A stretch of 64,000 bases of DNA from VBOC01 sp964512655 (GCA_964512655.1 CAZEJT010000002.1:372001-436000), one strand, 5' to 3'. Counted from the first letter of the stretch, positions 7,781-17,088 are shown. The notes: generated by a model not told the origin, from the letters alone. Numbers and translations: made by a program.

Positions 7781-10624
7781 CTAACTCGCGGTCACGACAC
7801 GAAATGCCCTCTCGCCAAGGGATGTCCGCAAGCTCTGGTCCGCAGTAACCGTCTCGAGGAAGGCTACGGCCTCTGCCGCGCATGAGTACGAATAGCCGCA
7901 ATCGAAGCTCCTGCAAAGTTCCGACAATTGTTGGTTCGCTAGCGGCACGAGGAGGGGAAGCTTGAATTGTAGGGGCAGAATGACGTCTTCAAGCACGACG
8001 GTGTCGTCCAGTACCCAGACCATTGCCGCTTGTGAAAGTTGATCATCCTGCAGCCACTCCCGTTTTACAAGGCGAACCTTCTTCTTGAGATTGTCCATCA
8101 CCTCTAATTCGTGAGAGTCAAAGTTCTTTCCCACGCAGACAATGATCGTATCATGCTGGGGCTTCTTTTGTGCGGAACGATTCTCAGGTTCGTACGTTTC
8201 CAGGATGATCCCCACCTGTTTCTCAAAGGTCTTGTCAGAAATCCTTGGATATCCATTCTCTCCGAATTCCTTCATCTTGGCCGGTTGATCAACAAACTCC
8301 TTCATCCTTGCCGCGAGTTGAATCGCATCCCCCGCATCAAAGAGATACCCGGATCTGCCATCTTCGATAAGTTCAGGAATTCCCCCCATTCGCGAGGCGA
8401 TCACAGGTCTGCGAGCAGCCATTGCTTCTGTGATGGAAACGGGCTGGTTCTCTGGCCAGACGGAGGGGAGGATGATAACATCCGTCTCCTCGTATACCTG
8501 ATCCAGCTTGGTGTTGTCAACTTTACCCCAAAACCGCACCGATCCCTCCCATCCCATTTCCCGGACCATCTGCTTGTACAGCGGCAGCTGATCCCCCTCG
8601 CCTACGAGATTTACCCGGATCTTTGATTTATCTCCGAAGAGGGAAAGAGCTTCCAGAAGGGTGTGAACTCCCTTGTGCCGACCAAGATAGCCGATGAACG
8701 TGAAACGGACTGTGCCGCGCGGATCCGACTTCCTCCTCTCCGAGAAGTGCCGCACATCTATTCCGTACCAGATCACCTGGAACTTTTCACGCGGAAAACC
8801 TGCGCCGATATACGCCTCGGCGAGATACGTGCTCGGAGTAATAAATGTATCAACCTCAGCAAGCTGAAGCGCCATGAAATCACTGCGCAACCGGACCGGA
8901 ATGCAGTCACCGAGATCATTCGAGATTGACGCCCGGCATTCCGCGCACTTCGTATAGTCGGAGCAGATCTCGTTCTCCCGTTTCATGAGGGTATTCTTGA
9001 AACAGAATCCCCAGTGATCGTGGAGAGTGACTACCGTCCTGATACCCCTCCTTTTTGCAAGGTGAACAAGCCCGACTGAAAGGCCTACAATATTGTGAAA
9101 ATGAACGACGTCTGGGTTGTATGCCTTCAACACAGCTTCGAAATGGGCTTCTACTGTAGCATGAGAAAAATTATCAAACTCAAAACTGTAATCCCTTGGA
9201 TGCAAACAGACCCGGTGGACAGTAAGCCCCTGATAGTGATCTGTCCGGATTGAATGCCTCTTCGCATGCGCATTCGGATCTCCTGCAAAGATCTGGACAT
9301 CGCACCCCCTCCTCCGCATTTCCAATGCCTGATAATGGGCGATCAGTTCCGCCCCGCCGATGAAATTTGGTGGATACGCATTCGCGCAAAGAAGGATTTT
9401 TTTGCGGCCTGCAGCGGATTGCAGACCCTGTTCGGTCCGCCTGCCCACCTCCTCCCACGTATAGCGATCGAGCACCTTCTTCCTACCGCGCGCGCCCATT
9501 TCCTTAAGGGACTCGCGCTTTTTCGACGCCATGAGTATCTTCTCTCGCAAATCATTCACGTCGCCATACCTTACCACATATCCTTCATCCCCGATGATGC
9601 TCGGCATGGCACCCTGCGTCGTCCCCAGCACGGGAACACCACATATCCATGATTCGAGGAGCACGATGCCAAACGCCTCAAATTTAGAGGGGAGCAACAG
9701 CATATCCGACATGTGCAAGAGGTTGACCTTTTCCTGGTGCGAAACAACACCGAGATCAATGACGACCTTCTTATCCTCCGACGGCAACTCTTCATACAAA
9801 CGCGTGAACCATTCGAACGACGGACCGACCAGGAATAGCTTGAGGGGGATCTTGCTCTTCAGTTGCTGAACCGCCTTGATGAGGTGATCGACCCCCTTAT
9901 CGGGCATTTTTCGCCCGACAAATGTCAGAATGAGATCCCCCTGGCACATGCCATGAGCTTGCTTCATACGCACGCGAAAACTCTCAAGATCCGTGGGAAC
10001 ATATTCGCTGGGGTGGATTCCCACTCCCGGCACGTGTAAGTGTTCCCCCCGCACACCGTGATCCATGAGATACTGTTTTTCGTAGTCGGAGTCGGCCAGG
10101 ACGATGTCGCATCTTCTCATCAACCAATACTCCGTCGGACGCTCGTAGGCGGAGTGTCCCGGGTGGAAATGGGGTACGATGACGGTCGGTTTCCTGAAGT
10201 ACTTTGCAAAGGCGAGCGCAACAAAGTTGTGAGGATAGGGAAGAGTGTGAAGGAAGATGACGTCAGCTGATTTGATATCGCGCCACATTTTTGCATACAT
10301 CTCTGCAGAGTGTGGTCCGTAAAAGTAGATCCGGCACAGGTAGTCAAGGAACTTCTTATAAAAGAGGTGGTAGAGAGTGAAGATCGGAAGCGATCGCCGG
10401 TAGCGTCGAACGACCACCCCCTGATCGATGAAATAGCGTCCCATCGCAAGCCGGTGATCTTCATCAGGAGGATCCCTCCAGAACTCCTCTTCCTTGTTCA
10501 CATCCATTGTGAGGACTTTGACATTGTGTCCCCTTGACGCAAGGTATCTGCATACCTCCCGGCACCATGTCTCGGACCCTCCGACGGCCGGTTCGTACCT
10601 TTGGATGACGTTGACAATTCTCAT
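7781..10624 (-). CDS. Double GT4 glycosyltransferase fusion with a short C-terminal extra domain
   Basis: 947 residues, more than twice a normal GT4. The first GT4 unit (about 1-400) starts MRIVNVIQRYEP with VGGSETW and has its EX7E motif as EAFGIVLLE. The second (about 408-810) restarts with KKILLCANAYPP and FIGGAEL, with EX7E as ENQPVSITE. Each has both Rossmann halves, so both look active. About 120 residues from ~823 begin IIVCVGKNF and resemble only part of a further glycosyltransferase or a binding domain, without EX7E. Two consecutive retaining transfers by one polypeptide are likely. The start overlaps the upstream 164-residue gene by four bases. Confidence 0.87.
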   Translation of the reverse strand: MRIVNVIQRYEPAVGGSETWCREVCRYLASRGHNVKVLTMDVNKEEEFWRDPPDEDHRLAMGRYFIDQGVVVRRYRRSLPIFTLYHLFYKKFLDYLCRIYFYGPHSAEMYAKMWRDIKSADVIFLHTLPYPHNFVALAFAKYFRKPTVIVPHFHPGHSAYERPTEYWLMRRCDIVLADSDYEKQYLMDHGVRGEHLHVPGVGIHPSEYVPTDLESFRVRMKQAHGMCQGDLILTFVGRKMPDKGVDHLIKAVQQLKSKIPLKLFLVGPSFEWFTRLYEELPSEDKKVVIDLGVVSHQEKVNLLHMSDMLLLPSKFEAFGIVLLESWICGVPVLGTTQGAMPSIIGDEGYVVRYGDVNDLREKILMASKKRESLKEMGARGRKKVLDRYTWEEVGRRTEQGLQSAAGRKKILLCANAYPPNFIGGAELIAHYQALEMRRRGCDVQIFAGDPNAHAKRHSIRTDHYQGLTVHRVCLHPRDYSFEFDNFSHATVEAHFEAVLKAYNPDVVHFHNIVGLSVGLVHLAKRRGIRTVVTLHDHWGFCFKNTLMKRENEICSDYTKCAECRASISNDLGDCIPVRLRSDFMALQLAEVDTFITPSTYLAEAYIGAGFPREKFQVIWYGIDVRHFSERRKSDPRGTVRFTFIGYLGRHKGVHTLLEALSLFGDKSKIRVNLVGEGDQLPLYKQMVREMGWEGSVRFWGKVDNTKLDQVYEETDVIILPSVWPENQPVSITEAMAARRPVIASRMGGIPELIEDGRSGYLFDAGDAIQLAARMKEFVDQPAKMKEFGENGYPRISDKTFEKQVGIILETYEPENRSAQKKPQHDTIIVCVGKNFDSHELEVMDNLKKKVRLVKREWLQDDQLSQAAMVWVLDDTVVLEDVILPLQFKLPLLVPLANQQLSELCRSFDCGYSYSCAAEAVAFLETVTADQSLRTSLGERAFRVVTAS

Positions 10625-11115
10625 TGCCGCAATTCCTGAATCACAAAGACCTCCTCAAGATTGGAACCAGAGTGATCGAAGAGAAATGCGCGAACATAGT
10701 AGAACCCAGGCAGGGAGCACAGACCCCTCCATGCCGAACCCGGGCCTGATGGAGTGCCATTGACGGCCGTGCTTACCGAATCATTCCAATCGTATTCAAT
10801 GTCGACAACCGTGCTCGTCTCTTTTTCGAGAATGAGGGATTTCTCAAAGTACCCATAGTGTCCCTCCGGATGAACGGGATTATCTTTGTAGTAGATATCA
10901 ACGACGAACCTGCAGAATGCATGATGCGTCGAGACGTTTGCCAGAGTGAGTTGGTACCGTGCGGGCACTCCCTTCTTGACGATGCTTGTAGACGCCAGGA
11001 ACATCGAAATGCTTTCGGGGGGCGGATCCGGCTCGCGATAGTAGCGGGCCAGTTTACGCACACCCGAGAGCATCATTCTGGCATCATGGAGACCTGTCTG
11101 CAGCAGCGAAAGCAT
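10621..11115 (-). CDS. Small beta-rich protein of unknown function in ABC-export glycan operon
   Basis: 164 residues and not a family I can name. After an amphipathic N-terminal ~35 residues, the rest alternates short hydrophobic strands with polar turns (ARYQLTLANVS, CRFVVDIYYKD, STVVDIEYDW, YYVRAFLFDHSG), as in an immunoglobulin-like beta-sandwich. There is no signal peptide. It lies nine bases after the coiled-coil methyltransferase gene and overlaps the double GT4 by four bases. Because the Wzt of this operon has no C-terminal carbohydrate-binding domain, this separate beta-sandwich could replace it; that is conjecture. Confidence 0.6.
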   Translation of the reverse strand: MLSLLQTGLHDARMMLSGVRKLARYYREPDPPPESISMFLASTSIVKKGVPARYQLTLANVSTHHAFCRFVVDIYYKDNPVHPEGHYGYFEKSLILEKETSTVVDIEYDWNDSVSTAVNGTPSGPGSAWRGLCSLPGFYYVRAFLFDHSGSNLEEVFVIQELRQ

Positions 11116-11124
11116 TCTGATGTG

Positions 11125-12816
11125 CTATCCTGAGAATTGTTGACCTTTCCAGGCGACGATCGCGTAATCTCGCGGGCCATAGAAATAGTGATTGAACCGG
11201 TGGGCTACTTCGGAATCCTCCCGGATGTGGTTGGATGCCTCCGCCGGATGAAGAGGAAGTACTTCCACTGGTGAGAATCCCCTCGACTCGGCTACGAACT
11301 TCACCAGAGCATTTGGAAGAGGATTTCGGTGCGTTGGATCGAGATAAAATGTATTCGATCCCACAAGGACATTCTCCGGATTCGGGGTTTCCAGAATGGC
11401 GACACCTCCCCGCCTCAACACCCGGTGAACCTGATTAAGCAGCGAAACCCAGTCTGCGAAGCGCAGGTGCTCAATAAGGTGAAAGCCCGTCACTGCGCCG
11501 AGGCTTTCCTCATCGAGGGTCTGAAGGTGTTTCATTACATCCCCTTTTACAACATCGAGCCCGAGCGCTCTGCATTCCTCGACCATCCCGGCATTGATGT
11601 CAATTCCTGATGCCGCCATTCCCTCTTCTTTGAGGAGCTCAAGCCACTCTCCGCGGCCACAACCGATATCCAGAATCGGCCGGTCTGTGAGCCCCGCGTG
11701 AGCTCGTTCGAGAGTTGGGAGGTACATCTTCGATCGGTCTCTAATCTCGTCACGGCTGCCGCGGAATTGATCCTCGAAGGCAACATATAATTCATCGTCC
11801 ATCGACTCAAGTTCACCCGAGAGAACCTCCAGCTGTTTCCGATCAAACGGCTTCGGGAGTCGATCCCTCGCCTCCTGCAGGACAGTCCCGAGTCGGCGCT
11901 CCTGCGCCACATGGTTCAACATTAGTTTCGTGAGATCCGCTTGAAACTTTGAAACCCGGAGATCAAGACTCTGCATCATGTGCAGACTGCGTGTGGCCTC
12001 GTCAAACCTCCGCTCCACCGACGTTAGATCCGCTTGAAATCTTGAAACCCGGAGCTCGAGACTCTGCATCATTTGCAGACTGCGTGTGGCCTCGTCAATC
12101 CTCCGCTCCAGCGACGGCAGAATATCCAATCGGGAAGATATCTCGGCAACACTTTTATCGAGCCTTTCCAAGGGTTCGATCCGCTTAGTTACCTGGGAGA
12201 ACTCTTCTTCCATTCTAGAGAGAGCCGCAAGTCCTTGAACGATCTCTGCCAGACGCATCTCCTGTTTAAGGATTTCCACATGTCTTGCTGTCTCCTCAAG
12301 ACGGTTCTGAATGCCGGGGAGGGCGTCGACGCGGCCTGCGAGGTCCGATAGACGGCTCTCGAAGGCTTGCGAGCCTTTTGCAATTTCTGCGACGCTCGCC
12401 TCAATGCCCGGCAACGCACTCATCCGTTTCCGGGTTTCAGATGCACTCCGCTCTAATTGCTTCAGCCCTTCATTCGATGATTGAAGTGCGTGTACGATAG
12501 AAAGATTGAACGCCTCCTGATGTTTGGTAAAGACTTGTGCAAGATAGAGGATTGCCTTCCCCACCAGGGTGGCTGCCATCTTTTTCAGCCCCCGATAGTG
12601 ATTCATGACGGGAGTGGTGGTGAAGACATGCCCTTGATCCTCTGCAGCACTCAGCTGCGCGCTCAAACGGGACCAATCAATTGGGACTGATTGTTCCCGC
12701 TCTTGCACGCCGGAAGATAGCTCCTCCTGGCTATTTCCCCGTCGTCTGTATAGATCAGCCCGAATCCGTGCCGCAAGCTGATCGATAAACCCCTCCCGGT
12801 CGTCAATCGTCGTCAT
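11125..12816 (-). CDS. Coiled-coil SAM-dependent methyltransferase (possible O-chain terminator/length regulator)
   Basis: 563 residues. The first ~350 are helical and predicted coiled-coil, rich in Glu, Arg, Leu and Ser, with LERR(I/F)DEATRSL-type units. A 31-residue segment is repeated in tandem (bases 11,934-12,119). From about residue 370 a class I methyltransferase follows, with SAM motif ILDIGCGRGEW and the post-motif GFHLIEHL. Its position directly after wzm-wzt recalls WbdD of E. coli O8/O9a, where a methyltransferase/kinase caps the O-chain and a coiled coil sets chain length. Here the order is reversed (coil first) and no kinase is seen. Confidence 0.82.
   Translation of the reverse strand: MTTIDDREGFIDQLAARIRADLYRRRGNSQEELSSGVQEREQSVPIDWSRLSAQLSAAEDQGHVFTTTPVMNHYRGLKKMAATLVGKAILYLAQVFTKHQEAFNLSIVHALQSSNEGLKQLERSASETRKRMSALPGIEASVAEIAKGSQAFESRLSDLAGRVDALPGIQNRLEETARHVEILKQEMRLAEIVQGLAALSRMEEEFSQVTKRIEPLERLDKSVAEISSRLDILPSLERRIDEATRSLQMMQSLELRVSRFQADLTSVERRFDEATRSLHMMQSLDLRVSKFQADLTKLMLNHVAQERRLGTVLQEARDRLPKPFDRKQLEVLSGELESMDDELYVAFEDQFRGSRDEIRDRSKMYLPTLERAHAGLTDRPILDIGCGRGEWLELLKEEGMAASGIDINAGMVEECRALGLDVVKGDVMKHLQTLDEESLGAVTGFHLIEHLRFADWVSLLNQVHRVLRRGGVAILETPNPENVLVGSNTFYLDPTHRNPLPNALVKFVAESRGFSPVEVLPLHPAEASNHIREDSEVAHRFNHYFYGPRDYAIVAWKGQQFSG
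11934..12119 (-). repeat. Two tandem 93-bp units inside the coiled-coil methyltransferase gene
   Basis: Unit 1 begins at 11,934 and unit 2 at 12,027, both with gatccgcttgaaa. The units differ at only a few bases and encode MMQSL(E/D)LRVS-type 31-residue blocks in the coiled coil. The 93-bp period keeps the reading frame, and 31 residues is close to a whole number of heptads plus a stutter. The high DNA identity suggests a recent duplication or gene conversion. Confidence 0.85.
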
Positions 12817-12826
12817 AGGAACCCCC

Positions 12827-13561
12827 TTATACTAACTGAAGAATCTTCTGCTCATACACTGAAACCATCTCGGCGGCGTCTCCCTCGGCGACTATTTGTC
12901 CCTGATCCATCACGAGAACGCGGCTGCAGAACTCCCGCACTGCGCTCAGATCGTGGGTCACCAGGATAATTGTCCTTCCTTCACGCTTAAATTTCCAAAA
13001 CGCGTTTCTGCATTTTTCAGCAAAGAGCAAGTCTCCCACCGCCAACACCTCGTCCACAAGCACAATAGGAGCGAGCGATTGTATCGCTATGGCAAACCCG
13101 AGCCTCACCTGCATCCCGGTCGACAAATTCTCCAGACGCGAATCAGCAAACCTGGTCAACTCGGAGAACTCCAGGATTTCCACAATCCGCCTTTTCATTT
13201 CGTGGCGCGAGAATCCGAGCAGGGATCCGTAGAGATAGATGTTATCCAACACGGTGAAATCCGGCTGAAATCCCACCCCCAGCTCCAACAACGGATAGAC
13301 CTCGTCGCGGATATCCACTCTCCCTTCCGATGGCAAATAGATCTTCGAGAGAATCTTAAGCAGGGTGGATTTACCCGAGCCATTCCTTCCGATGATACCG
13401 AGGAACTCCCCCGGCGGCACGTGAAAGGTCAAGTCCTTCAGCGCATAGAACTCCTCAAATTCGTAGCTCCGCTTCACCAAGGAGACCATGCTATGATACA
13501 TGGTCTTTTTCTTGTGGTGGGGGATTTGAAATCGCTTGCTGAGATGAGTTACTCGAATCAT
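12827..13561 (-). CDS. wzt: Polysaccharide ABC exporter ATPase Wzt (short form)
   Basis: 244 residues from the ATG at 13,561, which overlaps the wzm stop by one base. A longer in-frame start at 13,669 would add 36 residues inside wzm and is unlikely. Walker A is GRNGSGKSTLLK, the signature is ENLSTGMQVRLGFA, Walker B is PIVLVDEVLAVGD and the H-loop His is in VTHDLS, as in the O-antigen/teichoic-acid exporter ATPases. The protein ends soon after the nucleotide-binding domain. Many Wzt proteins carry a further carbohydrate-recognition domain of about 150 residues that is absent here. Confidence 0.92.
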   Translation of the reverse strand: MIRVTHLSKRFQIPHHKKKTMYHSMVSLVKRSYEFEEFYALKDLTFHVPPGEFLGIIGRNGSGKSTLLKILSKIYLPSEGRVDIRDEVYPLLELGVGFQPDFTVLDNIYLYGSLLGFSRHEMKRRIVEILEFSELTRFADSRLENLSTGMQVRLGFAIAIQSLAPIVLVDEVLAVGDLLFAEKCRNAFWKFKREGRTIILVTHDLSAVREFCSRVLVMDQGQIVAEGDAAEMVSVYEQKILQLV

Positions 13562-14388
13562 CAGAATAATTCCGCGAACCGATGCTGATGCCGTTGAAAG
13601 ACACCCAGGCCAAGGATAAAGAAAAGCGCTGAATAGAGTATCGTCATCACAAGAAACCGCAGATCCCAATACGGATAGAGAAGATAGTGCCTGATCAGGA
13701 CAAAGATTCTCGTAAGAGGGTTGAAGTAGACGATGCTCGAAATCGGTCCGACAAGGGTTTCCACATCAAAGACGACCGGACTCATCCAGAAGATCACCAG
13801 GACCAACACTCCCCAGATCTGACCCATGTCGCGATAGTAGGCATACAGGGTGGCAAGGAGGAACGACAAACCCATCGAATAGAAGAGCAGACAGAGCATG
13901 GGCAACGGCGCCAGGAGCATGAGCGGGTTGAAGCCGTTGGTGACGAACAGGATCACCAGCACTACCCCCGTGTTGATCAGGTACGACAGGAAACAGGTGC
14001 CCGTTGATGCGAGGATAATGAGAGTCTTCGGGAAACTGATCTTCTTGATAAGCCCCGACTTTGCGCCGAGGGAAATCATGCCTGAAAACGTGCAATCTTG
14101 AAAGAATGCGTAGTTGATGATTCCGATCAGCAGAAATATAGGATAGTGGGGAAGCGCACTCTTAAAGATCCTCGTAAAGACAAAATAGTATACTCCAAAT
14201 AGCAGGAGCGGATTGAGCATCGACCACATATAGCCGAGGGCGGAGTCGTGATACTTCAACCGAAAGTCGGCTATCGCCAGCTCTCGCACAATATTGTAAT
14301 ATTTCGACAACTCGCTCCGCCTTCGGATTCCGTTCGAAGTGCCGAGTTTCCGATCACTGACGTTTGCGGAAACCTCCGCTGCATCCAT
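13561..14388 (-). CDS. wzm: Polysaccharide ABC exporter permease Wzm (ABC-2 type)
   Basis: 275 residues with six predicted membrane spans. The N-terminal amphipathic segment before the first span (SKYYNIVRELAIADFRLKY) and the LGYMWSMLNPLL motif are characteristic of Wzm/TagG permeases. A clear ribosome-binding site (aggagat) lies six bases before the ATG at 14,388. With Wzt it would export a completed undecaprenyl-linked glycan across the inner membrane. Its stop overlaps the wzt start, so the pair is translated in fixed order. Confidence 0.92.
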   Translation of the reverse strand: MDAAEVSANVSDRKLGTSNGIRRRSELSKYYNIVRELAIADFRLKYHDSALGYMWSMLNPLLLFGVYYFVFTRIFKSALPHYPIFLLIGIINYAFFQDCTFSGMISLGAKSGLIKKISFPKTLIILASTGTCFLSYLINTGVVLVILFVTNGFNPLMLLAPLPMLCLLFYSMGLSFLLATLYAYYRDMGQIWGVLVLVIFWMSPVVFDVETLVGPISSIVYFNPLTRIFVLIRHYLLYPYWDLRFLVMTILYSALFFILGLGVFQRHQHRFAELF

Positions 14389-14469
14389 ATTCAGATCTCC
14401 TCCGGCAAGAATACGGTCATATCAGTTTCACCGAACCGATTCACCCGTCGGATCGAATGTGGGACCCCA

Positions 14470-15648
14470 TTACAACCCCGCATATAGTTCCTCCACTTTT
14501 CTTATTGGTCCTTCCCAGTCCAGTTTTTCGGATGCGCGTATCTCGGAGAGTACAAACGCTCCTTGCCCGACTGACTCGAGGGCGTGGGCGATCTGTTCGG
14601 CGAACGACTGAGGGTCCCCGTTCTTCGCGACGAAGATCGAAGGGAGATCTTTGACAACCTCGACTGCGCCGGCTGAATCGCTCACGACAGCCGGGACTCC
14701 GCTCGCCAGGGCTTCGAGCACAACCAGGCCAAAACCCTCGCGTGTTGAAGGGAGAACGAGAAGGTCAAGACTCCTCATCACTTCGGGCATATCTTCCCGA
14801 TACGGCATGAAGCTGACCCTTTCTCCCAGCCCGAGCCCTCGGGAACATTGAATAACGTTTTCGAAGTACTCCCTGTAGAACGGGAACACATCAGAGAACA
14901 ACACCCCGCCGATGACGACAAATCTAACATCGGGTCGCTCCCGAAGCACGGCCGACGCTGCCTCCAGAAAGATCTTGTGTCCCTTTTGCGGGTCGTACCG
15001 CCCCACCATGCCAACCAGAGGTGTTGTGGAGCTAAGCCCGAGCTCCGCGCGGAGAACATTCGTGTCGCCATTGCGCGAAGGACGGAAGACCGACCTGTCG
15101 ACCCCCAGGTGGATGACCTCGAACTTCCGGGAAAGAAAGAACGTCCTCTTTTCTATGTACTCTCGAACGATTGAAGAGTTCGTTATGATCTTATCAACGA
15201 GCAAGATCGCCAGAACATTAAAGAGCAGGATTCTCATCCACTCATAGAAAAAAATTACGCCGTACACGACCGGGATCCTGAAGCGCACTACCGCAGAAGC
15301 GATCAGTAACAGCGAAAGAACGTCGCTGCAGTGAATGACGTCCGCGCGGTGAAGTCTGAGGTAGGCGGCAATACGTTGCGATGACTTCAGCATCCGGTAG
15401 AACCTCTTGGGGTACACCAGCTCCCTCAACATTACCGTCTCGTAGGGGAGCACAACCGTTTCGATTCCGAGTGATTCTACCTTTTCAACAAACGTCCCGC
15501 GCCGGTTAAACATCATCACAGGCCGGAACCGGCTTCGGTCAATACGCTTCAGCAGGTTATAGATTGCATATTCGCCTCCACCCATCTCTGAATACAAATT
15601 GACGAAGACGATGGTCCTGGTTTGATGAGGGACCGCCCGATACGTCAT
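14470..15648 (-). CDS. Family 4 glycosyltransferase
   Basis: 392 residues with GT-B fold features: an N-terminal glycine-rich acceptor motif (EMGGGEYAIYNLL) and a C-terminal donor domain with VGRYDPQKGH and EX7E motif EGFGLVVLE. Hydrophobic segments in the middle of the N-terminal half (residues ~110-150) suggest membrane association. It overlaps the preceding paralogous GT4 by four bases. The two share the same N-terminal layout (GGGEY..Y.L) and probably arose by duplication. Donor and acceptor are unknown. Confidence 0.88.
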   Translation of the reverse strand: MTYRAVPHQTRTIVFVNLYSEMGGGEYAIYNLLKRIDRSRFRPVMMFNRRGTFVEKVESLGIETVVLPYETVMLRELVYPKRFYRMLKSSQRIAAYLRLHRADVIHCSDVLSLLLIASAVVRFRIPVVYGVIFFYEWMRILLFNVLAILLVDKIITNSSIVREYIEKRTFFLSRKFEVIHLGVDRSVFRPSRNGDTNVLRAELGLSSTTPLVGMVGRYDPQKGHKIFLEAASAVLRERPDVRFVVIGGVLFSDVFPFYREYFENVIQCSRGLGLGERVSFMPYREDMPEVMRSLDLLVLPSTREGFGLVVLEALASGVPAVVSDSAGAVEVVKDLPSIFVAKNGDPQSFAEQIAHALESVGQGAFVLSEIRASEKLDWEGPIRKVEELYAGL

Positions 15649-16838
15649 CGAAGTACAGACTGATAAAGGGTCTCGAATGAACCGGCATACTGTTTCCAGC
15701 TCAGGCGGCTTCGAAGAGGATCCGCTGCCGAATTCACTGATCCTGAACGTGTGCCGCCCCCATAGCCCAGAGCCTCCTCAATCCGCCGCACAAATGAAGT
15801 TGCGTTTCGGGGTTCGGCGATGAAAACCCCTTCGGCCTTCCCGAGAACCTCCATTGCTCCCACCGAGCTGCTCGCGACGACCGGCACTCCGCTGGCGAAA
15901 GCCTCCAGGGCCACGAGACCGAACGGCTCATAGTCCGACGGACAGACGTACACATCGATGGCGGCCATGACCTCCGGTATATCGTCTCGATGGTCAAACA
16001 TGAGCACTCTTCCGTTTACGTCCAACCCTTTCAGCCTGTCCAGGATATCCCGCCGATAACTGCCGACCTGCGGGGCCACCTCTTCCGTAATCGCCCCTCC
16101 GACGAGAAGAAAAAGCAGGTCGTCGTGCCGTGATGCGAGATTGTATGCGGCTTCGAGAAATGTCGCGTGGCCCTTCCATACTTCGAAGCGTCCGATGAAT
16201 CCCACTATTCGCTTGTCAATCGGCAGACCCAGCTTGCGTCGAATCTCCTTCCTGGCCTCCGGCGCCCGCGGATAAAACAATGAGGGGTCGACGCCGTTAT
16301 ACGCCACCACGGTTTTCTTTCGCAGTCCGAATGTTTTCTTCAGCAAATCCTCTTTAACGGCGCCTGAATTTGCCACGATGTGCCGTATGAACAGGAAAGC
16401 GAATAGATTCAGGAACCAGGATCGGAGCCACCCGTAAAAAACGATCACAGAATAAATGACAGGGATTCTGAACCGCAGTAATGCCGGTAAGAGCAGAACG
16501 AGCGTGAATACGTCGCTGCATTGGATGATGTCGACACGCTCATTTCGGATCAGCCGGCTGACCGCCAATGACGCCCTGAGATTCCGGAGCACACTGCCGG
16601 GGTTGAGCAGTTTTATCGGTTCGACGATGTGAAACGGAATAATCGCTGTTTCCACGCCGATTGCCCGCGCCTTTTCCGGGAACGGGCCGTTCTGGTTAAA
16701 GAGCATAATCGGTCGGTACGCTGGCCGAGGGATGTTCTTCACGAGATAATAGACTGAGTATTCTCCCCCCCCAAGCCAGGTGAACAGGTTGAAGAACAGT
16801 ATGGTGACTCTTTTCCCTTGATCTGAAGACGAATTCAT
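15645..16838 (-). CDS. Family 4 glycosyltransferase, first gene of the operon
   Basis: 397 residues. It has the GLGGGEY-type N-terminal motif (LGGGEYSVYYLV), a second Rossmann domain starting IVGFIGRFEVWKGH, and EX7E as EPFGLVALE. It is the promoter-proximal gene of the minus-strand operon; the ATG at 16,838 lies about 100 bases from the predicted transcription start. It is clearly a paralog of the gene at 14,470-15,648, with matching hydrophobic stretches around residues 110-150. Specificity cannot be deduced. Confidence 0.88.
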   Translation of the reverse strand: MNSSSDQGKRVTILFFNLFTWLGGGEYSVYYLVKNIPRPAYRPIMLFNQNGPFPEKARAIGVETAIIPFHIVEPIKLLNPGSVLRNLRASLAVSRLIRNERVDIIQCSDVFTLVLLLPALLRFRIPVIYSVIVFYGWLRSWFLNLFAFLFIRHIVANSGAVKEDLLKKTFGLRKKTVVAYNGVDPSLFYPRAPEARKEIRRKLGLPIDKRIVGFIGRFEVWKGHATFLEAAYNLASRHDDLLFLLVGGAITEEVAPQVGSYRRDILDRLKGLDVNGRVLMFDHRDDIPEVMAAIDVYVCPSDYEPFGLVALEAFASGVPVVASSSVGAMEVLGKAEGVFIAEPRNATSFVRRIEEALGYGGGTRSGSVNSAADPLRSRLSWKQYAGSFETLYQSVLR

Positions 16839-16946
16839 ACAGAGTTACAGCGGATTGAGGTTACTCTGGCAATGAGGTCAGCCAAGCAGACGGCAGTTGT
16901 CTGAGGTCCGCTGGAAAAAGGGGAATCACCCTCGAAAACAACATCT

Positions 16947-16975
16947 AATCTAAGCAAATTCTCGGTTTATGTCAA
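16947..16975 (-). promoter_or_regulatory. Promoter of the left glycan operon
   Basis: On the minus strand a perfect TTGACA (16,970-16,975) is followed after 17 bases by TAGATT (16,947-16,952). This gives a start near 16,940 and an untranslated leader of roughly 100 bases before the ATG at 16,838. The rest of the 250-base divergent spacer (16,839-17,088) shows no gene. Confidence 0.7.
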
Positions 16976-17088
16976 GGAGACAGAGCGGCGAAATTGTCAT
17001 TATCTGAGTAGTTTTAGCCATTTTTGGTCTATTTGGGGGGCAGAACTTTCTGGATTCTTCCACCATCAAATTGTATATTCCAATCACC

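Noticed and set aside
13561..13669. Longer N-terminus for Wzt starting inside wzm
   Set aside because: The extra 36 residues do not resemble Wzt; the ATG at 13,561 overlaps the wzm stop by one base, the usual coupled arrangement.
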